The notes under the pieces: model-generated
The model's input: the letters and a program-made list of their open reading frames with translations, nothing else
Databases searched by the model: none
What the model was told of the DNA's origin: nothing
DNA from: Caldisericales bacterium
GTDB taxonomy: Bacteria > Caldisericota > Caldisericia > Caldisericales > Caldisericaceae
Assembly: GCA_015489815.1 (NCBI GenBank)
Contig: WFZA01000019.1
Coordinates: 1 to 64,000, forward strand
DNA: 64,000 nucleotides
Direction of reading: 5' to 3'
Shown here: in pieces, positions 34,576-43,500 of the stretch
How the letters are laid out: each line of letters begins with the position of its first letter
Numbering within the stretch: position 1 is the stretch's first letter
Made by a program: the position numbers and the translations under genes

Positions 34576-37227
34576 ATGGCGAAAAAATGGGTGTATGACT
34601 TTGAAGAAGGCAGCAAAGATATGAAAAACCTTCTTGGCGGTAAAGGTGCAGGCCTTGCAGAAATGACGAGGATAGGTCTTCCCGTTCCTCCCGGATTTAC
34701 CATTACAACTGAGGCTTGTAAAGAATACTTAAGACTTGGAAAATTAAGCGAAGAGATTAAAGAGCAGACACTTGAGCACTTAAAAAAGTTAGAGGAGAAG
34801 ACGGGCAAAAAATTTGGTGATGTCAATAATCCTTTGCTTGTTTCTGTTCGTTCTGGTGCACCGATATCGATGCCCGGCATGATGGATACTATTTTAAATC
34901 TTGGTTTAAATGACGAAACAGTGGAAGGACTTAAAAATCTTACAAATAACGAGCGTTTTGCCTATGACAGTTACAGGCGTTTTATTCAAATGTTTGGGAA
35001 TGTGGTCATGGGTATTCCACACGAAGAATTTGAGAAAATACTTGATAAATACAAAGAGGAAAATGGCTTAAAGAGTGATACTGAGCTTACGCCTGAGATG
35101 CTAAAAAACATTATCGCAGATTATAAAGAACTTTACAAAAAACACACAGGAAAAGACTTTCCTCAGGATCCTATGGAACAGCTCTTTACCGCTATCGAAG
35201 CAGTATTTAAGTCCTGGAATAACGAAAGGGCTATTGCATATAGAAAGATAAACAAAATTAGTGACGACCTTGGGACAGCAGTTAACATCGTTATGATGGT
35301 GTTTGGTAATATGGGTGACGATTCTGCAACCGGCGTTGCCTTTACGAGAAATCCATCCACGGGTGAAAAAGGAATATACGGTGAGTACCTCGTAAATGCT
35401 CAAGGGGAAGATGTTGTTGCGGGGATCAGGACGCCAAAACCCATAAAAGAGATGAAAAACGACATTCCTTCTGCTTACGAAGAGCTTCTTAAGGTTGCAG
35501 ATATACTTGAAAAGCACTATAGAGATATGCAGGATATGGAATTCACTGTGGAAAAAGGTAAACTCTACATGTTACAGACGAGAACTGGTAAGCGTACTGC
35601 ACAGGCAGCCGTTAAAATAGCTGTAGACATGGTAAAGGAAGGATTGATTACTAAAGAAGAGGCAGTTCTTAGAGTTACTCCTACGCACATTGACCAGCTA
35701 CTGCATAAAATGATAGATCCTTCAGTGAAAGTTAAGCCTATTGCAAAAGGATTGCCGGCATCACCTGGCGCTGCATCTGGAAAAGTAGTTTTTGATGTGA
35801 AAGAAGCAGCTGAAAGAGGGAAAAAAGGCGAAGCAATAATTCTCGTAAGGCCAGAAACTACTCCTGAAGATATTGAGGGAATGGCACATTCAAAGGGTAT
35901 ACTTACCTCAAGAGGTGGAATGACGGCACACGCTGCAGTAGTTGCAAGAGGTATGGGTATTCCGTGTATTGTGGGTGCTGAAGAAATAAAACTTGACCTT
36001 GATAAAAAGCAGTTTACCGTTGGAGATGTTACGGTAAAAGAAAACGATGTGATTACTATTGACGGTTCTAAAGGCATAGTAATTCTTGGGGAAGTCCCAA
36101 TGGTTGAGCCAGGCCTTACTGACGAACTTAAGGAACTTCTTAAGTATGCTGACGAACTTAGGGAATTAGGCGTTCGTGCAAACGCGAATACGCCAACTGA
36201 GGCGGAAAGAGCAAGGAACTATGGTGCAGAGGGTGTAGGTCTTTGCAGAACCGAGAGAATGTTCCTACAGAAAGATAGACTTCCTGTTATGCAGGATATG
36301 ATTATTGCTGAAACACGAGAGGAAAGAATTAAGTATCTCGAAAAACTCAGAGAGCCTCAGCAAAAAGATTTCTACGAAATTCTTAAAGCAATGGATAATC
36401 TCCCTGTTATTATAAGGTTGCTTGACCCGCCTCTTCACGAATTCCTTCCTCAGAGAGAAAGACTTGAAAAAGAAATTGCAGAGCTTAAAGAAAGCGGAAA
36501 AGATCCAGAACTTCTCGCAAAGAAAGAGAAACAGCTTAAACGGTCTAAAGAACTTGCTGAGTTTAACCCAATGATTGGATTCAGAGGTTGCAGAGTTGGT
36601 ATACTTTATCCCGAAATTTACGAAATGCAGGTTCGCGCAATTATTGAAGCAGCAATAAAACTGAAGAAAGAGGGCTATCATCCTAAACCAAAAATAATGC
36701 TTCCTCTTATTGGGCATGTAAATGAAATGAAGATTTTGCGCGAGAGGATAGAAAAAGTCGTAAAAGAAGTATTCGACCGTGAAGGTGATACGGTGGAGTA
36801 TCAAATTGGTACTATGATTGAAGTTCCGCGTGCGGCGCTTACTGCAGACCAGATTGCAGAATATGCTGACTTCTTCTCGTTTGGTACGAATGACCTTACT
36901 CAGACGACATTTGCTTACAGTAGAGACGATGCCGAGGCAACATTCCTTCCGTATTACTTGAAAGAAAAAATTCTTCCTAAGGAACCATTTATCACTATAG
37001 ATAGAGATGGTGTTGGCAAACTCGTAAGGATTGGAGTTGTACTTGGTAGAAAAACTAAACGGAATCTTGAAATTGGTATTTGCGGTGAACACGGAGGAGA
37101 TCCAGAATCTATTAAATTCTTCCACTATGCAGGTCTTGATTATGTAAGTTGCTCTCCTTTCAGAGTGCCAATTGCACGACTTGCAGCAGCGCAGGTTGCC
37201 GTTAAGGAAAAACTTAACAAGAAGTAA
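34576..37227 (+). CDS. ppdK: Pyruvate, phosphate dikinase
   Basis: This enzyme interconverts pyruvate, ATP and Pi with phosphoenolpyruvate, AMP and PPi. The 883 residues carry an N-terminal ATP-grasp domain (GGKGAGLAEM...), the central phosphohistidine H452 in RGGMTAHAAV, and a C-terminal PEP/pyruvate TIM barrel with GLCRTERMF and C859 in YVSCSPFRVP. It is full length. In anaerobes it works in glycolysis or gluconeogenesis and here would link to the pyruvate:ferredoxin oxidoreductase at 62 kb. Confidence 0.97.
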   Translation: MAKKWVYDFEEGSKDMKNLLGGKGAGLAEMTRIGLPVPPGFTITTEACKEYLRLGKLSEEIKEQTLEHLKKLEEKTGKKFGDVNNPLLVSVRSGAPISMPGMMDTILNLGLNDETVEGLKNLTNNERFAYDSYRRFIQMFGNVVMGIPHEEFEKILDKYKEENGLKSDTELTPEMLKNIIADYKELYKKHTGKDFPQDPMEQLFTAIEAVFKSWNNERAIAYRKINKISDDLGTAVNIVMMVFGNMGDDSATGVAFTRNPSTGEKGIYGEYLVNAQGEDVVAGIRTPKPIKEMKNDIPSAYEELLKVADILEKHYRDMQDMEFTVEKGKLYMLQTRTGKRTAQAAVKIAVDMVKEGLITKEEAVLRVTPTHIDQLLHKMIDPSVKVKPIAKGLPASPGAASGKVVFDVKEAAERGKKGEAIILVRPETTPEDIEGMAHSKGILTSRGGMTAHAAVVARGMGIPCIVGAEEIKLDLDKKQFTVGDVTVKENDVITIDGSKGIVILGEVPMVEPGLTDELKELLKYADELRELGVRANANTPTEAERARNYGAEGVGLCRTERMFLQKDRLPVMQDMIIAETREERIKYLEKLREPQQKDFYEILKAMDNLPVIIRLLDPPLHEFLPQRERLEKEIAELKESGKDPELLAKKEKQLKRSKELAEFNPMIGFRGCRVGILYPEIYEMQVRAIIEAAIKLKKEGYHPKPKIMLPLIGHVNEMKILRERIEKVVKEVFDREGDTVEYQIGTMIEVPRAALTADQIAEYADFFSFGTNDLTQTTFAYSRDDAEATFLPYYLKEKILPKEPFITIDRDGVGKLVRIGVVLGRKTKRNLEIGICGEHGGDPESIKFFHYAGLDYVSCSPFRVPIARLAAAQVAVKEKLNKK

Positions 37228-37228
37228 A

Positions 37229-38341
37229 TTGTTTAGAGAAGAGTACGAAAAATTAGAAAAAAGTTTGCTCTCCCCTCGTGCGACTTTAAGCTCTCGTTCA
37301 AAGGGGAGAGCTTATCCAGAAAGTAAGGATCCTTATAGAACGCCTTTTCAAAGGGATGTAGACAGGGTTCTTTACTCTAAATCTTTTAGAAGATTACAGT
37401 ATAAAACTCAGGTATTTATTGCACCTCTCGGTGACCACTATAGAAATAGGCTTACGCACACACTTGAAGTGATGACTATTAGCAGAGCAATTGCTCGTGC
37501 ACTTAGGTTAAATCCCGACCTTACGGAAGCAATTGCATTAGGCCACGACCTGGGTCATTCCCCATTTGGGCATGCAGGCGAAGCTGTTCTAAACGCAAAG
37601 TGCAAAGAATACAATCCTTCACTACACTTTTTTCATCCAGAGCAAAGCCTAAGAGTGGTTGATGTGTTGGAACGCAGGATTCGTTCAAACGGTGAAGTCG
37701 TTTTTGGTCTAAATCTAACATTTGAAGTTCGGGACGGAATACTGCACCATAGTAAGGGACTTGCTGATCTTTCTTCTTTAAGGAAAGCAATTCTCCCTGA
37801 AACACTTGAAGGAGAGGTTGTAAGAATTTCAGATAGAATTGCATATTTGCATCACGATACTGACGATGCAATACGCGCTGGTTTAATAAAAGAAACAGAT
37901 ATTCCTGAGCAGGTGATGAAAGTACTTGGAAAGTCGAATTCTAAGAGATTGTCGACACTTATTTTGAGTGTTATTGATTACAGTAAGGACGAAGAACACA
38001 TCGGAATGTCCGATCCCGTTATTTCTTCCATGGATTTGTGGAAAAATTTTTTAAAAGAGCGTGTTTATATAGGTTCTAAGCCAAAAGAGGAGGAGAAAAA
38101 GGTCAGAGAACTGCTCTCTTTTTTGTTTGACTACTTCTACGATAAGCCAGAAAAAATGGAGAAGTTTTTACAAAATCATCCAATATCGCTTAAGACTGAT
38201 AGTCCCGTGAAATATTTGAGAGAGAACAAAAAGGAGAGGCTTATCGTGATTTGTGATTACCTCTCCTCAATGACAGACCGCTTTGCTGTAGAAATTGCTA
38301 AATCTATTTTATTTCCAAATCCATTACCACTAAATTACTAA
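37229..38341 (+). CDS. dgt: dGTP triphosphohydrolase-like HD protein
   Basis: This HD-domain protein (370 residues) matches deoxyguanosinetriphosphate triphosphohydrolase-like family members that cut dNTPs to nucleoside and triphosphate. Metal ligands are in RLTHTLEV and LGHDLGHSPFGH, with RISDRIAYLHHDTDD later. The frame is open back to an ATG at 37172, but those residues overlap ppdK and are not family-like. I take TTG 37229, which starts FREEYEKLE one base after the ppdK stop and implies coupling. It ends four bases into the convergent SIMPL gene. Confidence 0.83.
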   Translation: MFREEYEKLEKSLLSPRATLSSRSKGRAYPESKDPYRTPFQRDVDRVLYSKSFRRLQYKTQVFIAPLGDHYRNRLTHTLEVMTISRAIARALRLNPDLTEAIALGHDLGHSPFGHAGEAVLNAKCKEYNPSLHFFHPEQSLRVVDVLERRIRSNGEVVFGLNLTFEVRDGILHHSKGLADLSSLRKAILPETLEGEVVRISDRIAYLHHDTDDAIRAGLIKETDIPEQVMKVLGKSNSKRLSTLILSVIDYSKDEEHIGMSDPVISSMDLWKNFLKERVYIGSKPKEEEKKVRELLSFLFDYFYDKPEKMEKFLQNHPISLKTDSPVKYLRENKKERLIVICDYLSSMTDRFAVEIAKSILFPNPLPLNY

Positions 38342-39078
38342 TCAAAGGTAAATATCACCTGTACATCGGCTTTTATCGTAAGAGATCCTCCTTCTACTGG
38401 AACATTTACATTGCCTTCCACGGACTTTCCTGCAAGATCTCTGTAAATTACAGGATAGTAATTGTGAGACTGAATAGATATGGTTTTTATCCCTGTTATT
38501 TTATAGTTTGTATTTTTTAGCGAAGCTTCTGCCTTTTTCTTTGCGTTTTCCATTGCTTTCGTTATTGCTTCGTTCTGTAAAGTGTCCTTCTTTGATACAT
38601 CGAAAGAAATACCGTAAACTTTATTAGCACCACTGTTTACTGCAAGACTCAGTAAGTTTCCTGCCTTTTTGATTGAAGAATTTACAGTAAAGGATTCAGA
38701 TGCTTCGTATCCTACGAGGACATTTTTTCTTGAATCTTTATCCCATTGGTAAACAGGTCTTAAGTTTATTGATGTTGTTTTGATGTCCTCTTTTTTTACT
38801 CCCGTGTTAGTTAGCGTCGCTATTACATTCGAAGCTTTTTCTGAGAGAGCGTTCATTGCTTCACTTGCGGTCTTTTTTCGCACACTTATGCCAAAATTTA
38901 GTTTGGCAACATCTGGCACGACACTTACGGTGCCACTACCACTTACCGTAATCGTGTGGTCTAAACTAATGCTTTCTGCTGTTACTTCGCTGTTTTTTGG
39001 GAGACTTTTTACACTAAACACTGTAACTCCCAAAACGAGAAGAATCGAGATAATTCCTACTAATAATTTCTTTTTCAT
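38338..39078 (-). CDS. SIMPL-domain (DUF541) secreted or anchored protein
   Basis: The protein has 246 residues. A signal peptide or membrane anchor covers about 4-24 (KLLVGIISILLVLGVTVF), followed by a SIMPL/DUF541 domain: ITVSGSGTVSVVPDVAKLNFGI, the KKEDIKTTSINLRPVYQW block and a conserved EAITKAMENAKKKAE helix. Family members are periplasmic or surface proteins of unknown role that form ring oligomers in some cases. GGAGGTG precedes ATG 39078; the frame continues 17 codons upstream without support. Confidence 0.85.
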   Translation of the reverse strand: MKKKLLVGIISILLVLGVTVFSVKSLPKNSEVTAESISLDHTITVSGSGTVSVVPDVAKLNFGISVRKKTASEAMNALSEKASNVIATLTNTGVKKEDIKTTSINLRPVYQWDKDSRKNVLVGYEASESFTVNSSIKKAGNLLSLAVNSGANKVYGISFDVSKKDTLQNEAITKAMENAKKKAEASLKNTNYKITGIKTISIQSHNYYPVIYRDLAGKSVEGNVNVPVEGGSLTIKADVQVIFTFD

Positions 39079-39135
39079 TTTATCACCTCCATTAATTAGA
39101 CGCTCAATCTTAAAAAAGTTCCATTGCAATTAATA

Positions 39136-39141
39136 ATTATA
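39136..39141 (-). promoter_or_regulatory. Possible -10 of the SIMPL gene
   Basis: TATAAT occurs on the minus strand, 58 bases before the ATG, with only a weak -35 region. It would leave a leader with GGAGGTG. A TTGACA on this strand at 39197-39202 is too far away to pair with it. Confidence 0.35.
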
Positions 39142-39210
39142 AGATTAAAGTTTTAAAACGCATACTTTATTTAAAAAATACATTCTACATACATGTCAAG
39201 TATTTATTGT

Positions 39211-39238
39211 TTGCAAAATTTATTTTTTTTCTTACAAT
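39211..39238 (+). promoter_or_regulatory. Promoter of the rimP-nusA-infB operon
   Basis: TTGCAA at 39211-39216, 16 bases, TACAAT at 39233-39238. Transcription would begin near 39245 and give a leader of about 90 bases holding a hairpin. Confidence 0.7.
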
Positions 39239-39284
39239 ATGATTATAAAAAGTTATTTAATTAATTTGTTATTATTTTGTTTAC

Positions 39285-39320
39285 AAGTGGGATATGTATC
39301 TGTGCCCACTTTTTGTTTTG
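39285..39320 (+). terminator. Terminator-like hairpin in the rimP leader (attenuator candidate)
   Basis: AAGTGGG at 39285-39291 pairs with CCCACTT at 39305-39311 around 13 bases; TTTG and TTTTG follow. The promoter at 39211-39238 is upstream, no plus-strand gene lies before it for more than 900 bases, and the rimP ribosome site (GGGAG) is directly after. It therefore lies inside the operon leader. NusA controls its own operon through a weak leader terminator in Bacillus, so the same scheme is plausible here. Confidence 0.6.
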
Positions 39321-39336
39321 ATGGGAGATGATTTTT

Positions 39337-39783
39337 ATGGACCGAGTGGAAGAAATTGTAGCTCGAAGTGCAAAGAAATTGGGGCTCATTCTGGTGGAGT
39401 TTGAGATTAAAAATGGTAATATCGAAGCAGTAGTGTATAGCACAGAACATAATGTTACGATTGACGAACTTGAACTACTTACCGAGGAGATTCAACATGA
39501 ATTGGCAGAAGTAGGATTGGACACTGTTTACGGAGTTAATCTTTCTTCTCCTGGTTTGGACAGGATTCTGAAGACTGATAAAGAATTGGACATTTTTCAA
39601 GGGAGGCTTGTAAAGGTTTCGTATTTTGACGAAGATAAAATTGTAGTAAGAAAAGGCATTTTAGAAGGAAAGAGCGGAAGTGATATTTTATTGAATTGTG
39701 AAGAAGGTAAGCAAAGCATCCCTTTTAATAAAGTTACTTCTGTTCAATTGTGGGATAAAATATTTGAGAAGAGGAGGCGGTAA
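39337..39783 (+). CDS. rimP: Ribosome maturation factor RimP
   Basis: RimP helps mature the 30S subunit. The 148-residue protein has the alpha-beta N-terminal domain and the SSPGLDRILKTDKEL block linking to an Sm-like C-terminal domain. An ATG at 39328 is also in frame but abuts GGGAG; ATG 39337 is nine bases from it. It is followed by nusA two bases after its stop, the usual bacterial order. Confidence 0.93.
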   Translation: MDRVEEIVARSAKKLGLILVEFEIKNGNIEAVVYSTEHNVTIDELELLTEEIQHELAEVGLDTVYGVNLSSPGLDRILKTDKELDIFQGRLVKVSYFDEDKIVVRKGILEGKSGSDILLNCEEGKQSIPFNKVTSVQLWDKIFEKRRR

Positions 39784-39785
39784 TA

Positions 39786-40835
39786 GTGCTTGATATAGAT
39801 GTTTTAAGGAATATGGAAAAAGAAGAGCACATTTCTAAAGAGTACATTATAGATGTAATTAAGACTACTTTGATTGCTGCATATAAGAAAACCTTTGGGG
39901 AGTCGAATGCTGTTGTAAAGATTAATATGGCTAAGGGTCTGGTGAAGTTGTATGCAGAGAAATTGGTAGTTGAGAAGGTGAAGAATAATGTCCTCGAGAT
40001 CGGCCTGGAAGAAGCAAAAAAGTTTTCTGAAGATGCTAAAGTTGGCGACAAGGTGCTTATTGAAATTCCGGTTAGTTCACTTTCTTCTTCTGCAATAAGG
40101 CTAGCCAAGCAGGTGTTTAAACAACGAATAACTGAGAAAAAAAGAGAAATTGCTTTTCAAGAATTTTCCGGCAAAGTTGGCGACATTATAAGTGGTAAGG
40201 TTACGCGAAGAAAATCTCACGGAGAGATAGGTGTAAACATCGAGCCTTACGACATAGAAGGAATAATCCCTCCAGAAGAAGCCATACCTAACGAACCTAT
40301 GAGGCGTGGTAAATTGGTAAAAGCCTACATTAAAGAGGCTAAAAAGACTGATAGAGGACCTCTGGTTATTCTTTCAAGGGCCTGTCCTGAATTTATGATA
40401 AAGTTAATGCGCCTTGAAATTCCTGAAATTGAGCAAGGAATCGTGGAGATTAAAGGTGCTGTTAGAGAGCCTGGCGTTAGAGCAAAGGTCGCCGTTGCAA
40501 CTAAAGATTTACGCGTGGATCCGGTGGGTGCGTGTATAGGTGCAAAAGGTGTTAGAATTAATTCTGTTTCTAAAGAAATCAATCGTGAGAGGATAGATGT
40601 TATTCGCTACAGTTCAGATCCAGAACTATACATTGAAAATGCTTTAAGTCCTGCCAGGGTTGATCGAGTAGAAATTATTGAAGGGGCACGCGAAGCAAAT
40701 GTTTATGTGAATAGTAAAAATTATCCGACTGCTCTTGGTAGTAACGGTATAAATGTAATGCTTGCATCAAAGCTTACCGGATATAAAATTCACCTAATTG
40801 AAACATCAGAGGAAGGTGATGTAAATGAGTCATAA
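39786..40835 (+). CDS. nusA: Transcription factor NusA
   Basis: NusA binds RNA polymerase and modulates pausing, termination and antitermination. The 349 residues contain the N-terminal polymerase-binding domain, an S1 domain from about 130, and two KH domains with the DPVGACIGAKGVRI loop near 245. There are no C-terminal acidic repeats, as in most non-proteobacteria. Start is GTG 39786, with GAGGAGGCGG upstream inside rimP. It overlaps infB by 11 bases. The small YlxR and L7Ae-like genes often found between nusA and infB are absent. Confidence 0.96.
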   Translation: MLDIDVLRNMEKEEHISKEYIIDVIKTTLIAAYKKTFGESNAVVKINMAKGLVKLYAEKLVVEKVKNNVLEIGLEEAKKFSEDAKVGDKVLIEIPVSSLSSSAIRLAKQVFKQRITEKKREIAFQEFSGKVGDIISGKVTRRKSHGEIGVNIEPYDIEGIIPPEEAIPNEPMRRGKLVKAYIKEAKKTDRGPLVILSRACPEFMIKLMRLEIPEIEQGIVEIKGAVREPGVRAKVAVATKDLRVDPVGACIGAKGVRINSVSKEINRERIDVIRYSSDPELYIENALSPARVDRVEIIEGAREANVYVNSKNYPTALGSNGINVMLASKLTGYKIHLIETSEEGDVNES

Positions 40836-42726
40836 AATAAGAGTTTACCAGCTTGCAAAGAAGTTGGGTATAAAGTCTACTAAACTCGTTTCTATCCTTG
40901 AAGAATTGGGGATTAAAAACAAGGGAAATTTATCAATGATCGACGAGGAGACATCCACGCTCGTAGAAGAATACATAAGTGAGATGCAAAAGGAGCGCGT
41001 AAAGGAAGAAGAGAAAAATCAGAGAATTCAGGGTGACATCACGCTTGAAGAATTTGCAAAAAGATTTAACATTCCAGAAAAGACGGTTCGTGAAAGAATA
41101 ATGAAGTTAGGATTACCATATAAGCCTGGCAGAAAGTATTCAAAAGACGAGATCCATTATCTTGCATACGAAATGGACCTGGATGTCCCAGAGTTTACGA
41201 ACTCAGAATTTTTAAGTAGATTTGAAAGTAGAGCACCGGTAGTTACCGTTATGGGGCATGTAGATCACGGTAAAACTACTTTGCTTGATTACATTAGAAG
41301 AACATCTGTTGCAGAACGAGAAAAAGGTAGAATTACGCAAGCAATTGGTGCATCGGTCGTTGAAGTTGACGGGAAAAAGATAATATTTATAGACACTCCA
41401 GGGCACGAAGCGTTTACCGAGATGAGACTTCGTGGTTCTATCGTTACTGACATCGTAATTCTCGTAGTTGCTGCAGACGAGGGGATAAAGGAACAGACTA
41501 TCGAATCAATCGACCATGCTCGTGCTGCAAATGTTCCCATTATTGTGGCTATCAACAAAATAGATCGTCCCAATGCAGACCCGGAGAGAGTTAAACAGCA
41601 ACTTGCCGATAGAGGTCTGCTTCCAGAAGAATGGGGAGGTTCTACTATTTATGTACTCGTTTCTGCAAAAACAGGAGAAGGAGTAAAGGAACTGCTGGAA
41701 ATGATCAACCTACAGGCGGAATTATTGGAGTTAAGGACAGATCCAAATACACTTTGTTCTGGCACTGTTATTGAATCTAAGATGGATAAGAATAAAGGCC
41801 CTTTGGCTACTGTAATTGTTCAAACCGGGACACTGAAAGTAGGAAACTTTATAAGAGCAGGTGATGTGGTAGGTAAAATTAGATTTCTAACTGACACCAA
41901 CGGGCAGCGCGTAAAAGAGTCGAAAGCCGTTTCCGCAGTAGAAGTTGCAGGCCTTCCAGATGTACCCAAGGCAGGTGAAATTTTCTATGTAATTGAAAGT
42001 AGCAGCGAAGCGAAAGAAATTATCAAACAAATCGAAGAAGAGAAGCGGTTGCAGAAAATGAAAGCACAGTCAGGACCTAAGACTATAGAGGATCTTTTCA
42101 GAGAAATGCATGAAAAAGAAATTAAAAAATTGTTTGTTATATTAAAGGCTGGTACTCAAGGTGCACTGGAGGCAGTAAAGCATGCAATAAGTGAAATTAA
42201 ATCTCCTGTACCTATTGAAATAATTCACGAAGGTATTGGAGGTATCGTAAAAAGCGATGTACTCCTTGCAGATGCAGCAAATGCATTAATTATAGGCTTT
42301 AATGTAAGGCCTACTACTGAAGCAAAGAAAGAATCCAAAGCCCGTGGAGTAACCATAAAAACTTACGACATTATATTTGAACTTACTGATGCACTTGAAG
42401 CAATATTAAAAGGTATGGTTAAAGTTGAAAAGCAAGAAGTAGTTATAGGTAGAGCACTGGTAAAGAAGACTTTTAAGGTGTCTGGTGTGGGCACGATTGC
42501 AGGTTGTCTGGTCACCGAGGGTAAAGTAGTAAGAGGTTATAAAGCAAATGTATTGAGAAATAATGTCGTCGTATATTCCACAGAAATATCGTCTTTGAAG
42601 AGATTTAAGCAGGATGTTAAAGAGGTATTAAAAGGCTACGAGTGCGGCATAGGGCTAAAAAACTTTAACGACATTAAAGTAGGTGACGAAATTGAGGTTG
42701 TAAGTACAGAAGTTAAAAAGGAATGA
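40825..42726 (+). CDS. infB: Translation initiation factor IF-2
   Basis: IF-2 is a GTPase that places initiator tRNA on the ribosome. The short N-terminal part (1-130) has two IF2_N-like helical units. The G domain follows, with GHVDHGKTT at 144-152, DTPGHEAF and NKIDRP, then domains II-IV. At 633 residues it is a short form lacking the long charged linker of proteobacterial IF-2. GGAAGG precedes the ATG within nusA. The rsmI start follows one base after the stop; rbfA and truB, common downstream, are not here. Confidence 0.96.
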   Translation: MSHKIRVYQLAKKLGIKSTKLVSILEELGIKNKGNLSMIDEETSTLVEEYISEMQKERVKEEEKNQRIQGDITLEEFAKRFNIPEKTVRERIMKLGLPYKPGRKYSKDEIHYLAYEMDLDVPEFTNSEFLSRFESRAPVVTVMGHVDHGKTTLLDYIRRTSVAEREKGRITQAIGASVVEVDGKKIIFIDTPGHEAFTEMRLRGSIVTDIVILVVAADEGIKEQTIESIDHARAANVPIIVAINKIDRPNADPERVKQQLADRGLLPEEWGGSTIYVLVSAKTGEGVKELLEMINLQAELLELRTDPNTLCSGTVIESKMDKNKGPLATVIVQTGTLKVGNFIRAGDVVGKIRFLTDTNGQRVKESKAVSAVEVAGLPDVPKAGEIFYVIESSSEAKEIIKQIEEEKRLQKMKAQSGPKTIEDLFREMHEKEIKKLFVILKAGTQGALEAVKHAISEIKSPVPIEIIHEGIGGIVKSDVLLADAANALIIGFNVRPTTEAKKESKARGVTIKTYDIIFELTDALEAILKGMVKVEKQEVVIGRALVKKTFKVSGVGTIAGCLVTEGKVVRGYKANVLRNNVVVYSTEISSLKRFKQDVKEVLKGYECGIGLKNFNDIKVGDEIEVVSTEVKKE

Positions 42727-42727
42727 T

Positions 42728-43405
42728 ATGCCATTATATGTTTGTCCTACGCCAATTGGCAATTTAAGTGACATTACGATACGGGTCATTCGTGTATTAC
42801 GCAATGTAGATCTTATTGCAGCCGAAGATACGCGGAAGACCCGTATTCTTTTAAATAAGTATGCAATAAACACTAAGACGGTTAGTTTTCACAGTTATTC
42901 CTCAACTAAAAGACTAAATTATCTAATTGAATTATTGGAACAAGGAAAGCACATTGCTCTTGTCACAGATGCAGGAACTCCAGGTATATCTGACCCTGGC
43001 TATAATTTAATAAAAATATGTATTGATAAAGGCATTCATGTAGAGGCTTTACCAGGTCCAACTTCTTTTGTTCCAGCATTGCTTCTGTCGGGATTTCCTC
43101 CAGCACACTTTTTATTCTATGGATTTTTGCCACGAAAGCACGGCAAGCGTATTAAAATTCTAAAAAGCTTTGAAGAATTTCAAGGGCCAGTAATTTACTT
43201 TGAATCGCCTTATCGAGTAAAAAACCTCGTTTCTGAAATTTTAGAAGCTTTGGGTGATAGAGATATTGCAATTATTAGAGAGCTAACCAAAATACACGAA
43301 GAGGTTTTAAGGGGAAAGGTTACCAATCTTTTAGACGAATTGGACCATAAGGATCTCAAAGGAGAAATTATTGTTATTATTGGACCTGTCGAAGGTAAAA
43401 GATAA
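42728..43405 (+). CDS. rsmI: 16S rRNA (cytidine-2'-O)-methyltransferase RsmI
   Basis: RsmI methylates the ribose of C1402 in 16S rRNA. The tetrapyrrole-methylase-type fold is shown by YVCPTPIGNLSDIT at the N-terminus, AEDTRKTRILLNKY, VTDAGTPGISDPG and ALPGPTSFVPALLLSG. The 225 residues are a little shorter than the E. coli enzyme at the C-terminus. ATG 42728 is one base after the infB stop; no operon promoter lies between them. Confidence 0.94.
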   Translation: MPLYVCPTPIGNLSDITIRVIRVLRNVDLIAAEDTRKTRILLNKYAINTKTVSFHSYSSTKRLNYLIELLEQGKHIALVTDAGTPGISDPGYNLIKICIDKGIHVEALPGPTSFVPALLLSGFPPAHFLFYGFLPRKHGKRIKILKSFEEFQGPVIYFESPYRVKNLVSEILEALGDRDIAIIRELTKIHEEVLRGKVTNLLDELDHKDLKGEIIVIIGPVEGKR

Positions 43406-43422
43406 ATCGCTGTTATCCTTTT
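43397..43422 (+). terminator. Weak terminator at the end of rsmI
   Basis: AAAAGATAA at 43397-43405 can pair with TTATC and TTTT at 43413-43422, with one bulged C and a seven-base loop. The stem includes the rsmI stop codon and is AT-rich, so termination would be weak. Confidence 0.35.
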
Positions 43423-43439
43423 GAAAATCAGGCCTTTAC

Positions 43440-43468
43440 TTGACACTTTTTTTTATAAATCGTATAAT
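43440..43468 (+). promoter_or_regulatory. Consensus promoter of the purine-type operon
   Basis: TTGACA at 43440-43445, 17 bases, TATAAT at 43463-43468: both boxes and spacing match the sigma70 consensus exactly. It is the only exact match I found in the window. The leader is about 25 bases with AAAGGGGTG before ATG 43501. Confidence 0.88.
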
Positions 43469-43500
43469 AGAAACCAATAAAAATGAGAAAGGGGTGACTT

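Noticed and set aside
35565-36077. Minus-strand ORF of 170 residues inside ppdK
   Set aside because: It covers the conserved phosphohistidine region in antisense, and its composition (Ser, Pro, Ile rich) is shadow-like.
36265-37125. Long minus-strand ORF inside ppdK
   Set aside because: It lies opposite a full-length conserved enzyme, has no ribosome site and its protein is rich in Phe/Cys/Asn as expected for an antisense shadow.
39253-39450. Minus-strand ORF over the rimP leader
   Set aside because: It spans the promoter and attenuator and is antisense to rimP, with no family likeness.
43469-43500. Purine riboswitch before preT
   Set aside because: The leader is only about 25 bases, too short for an aptamer.
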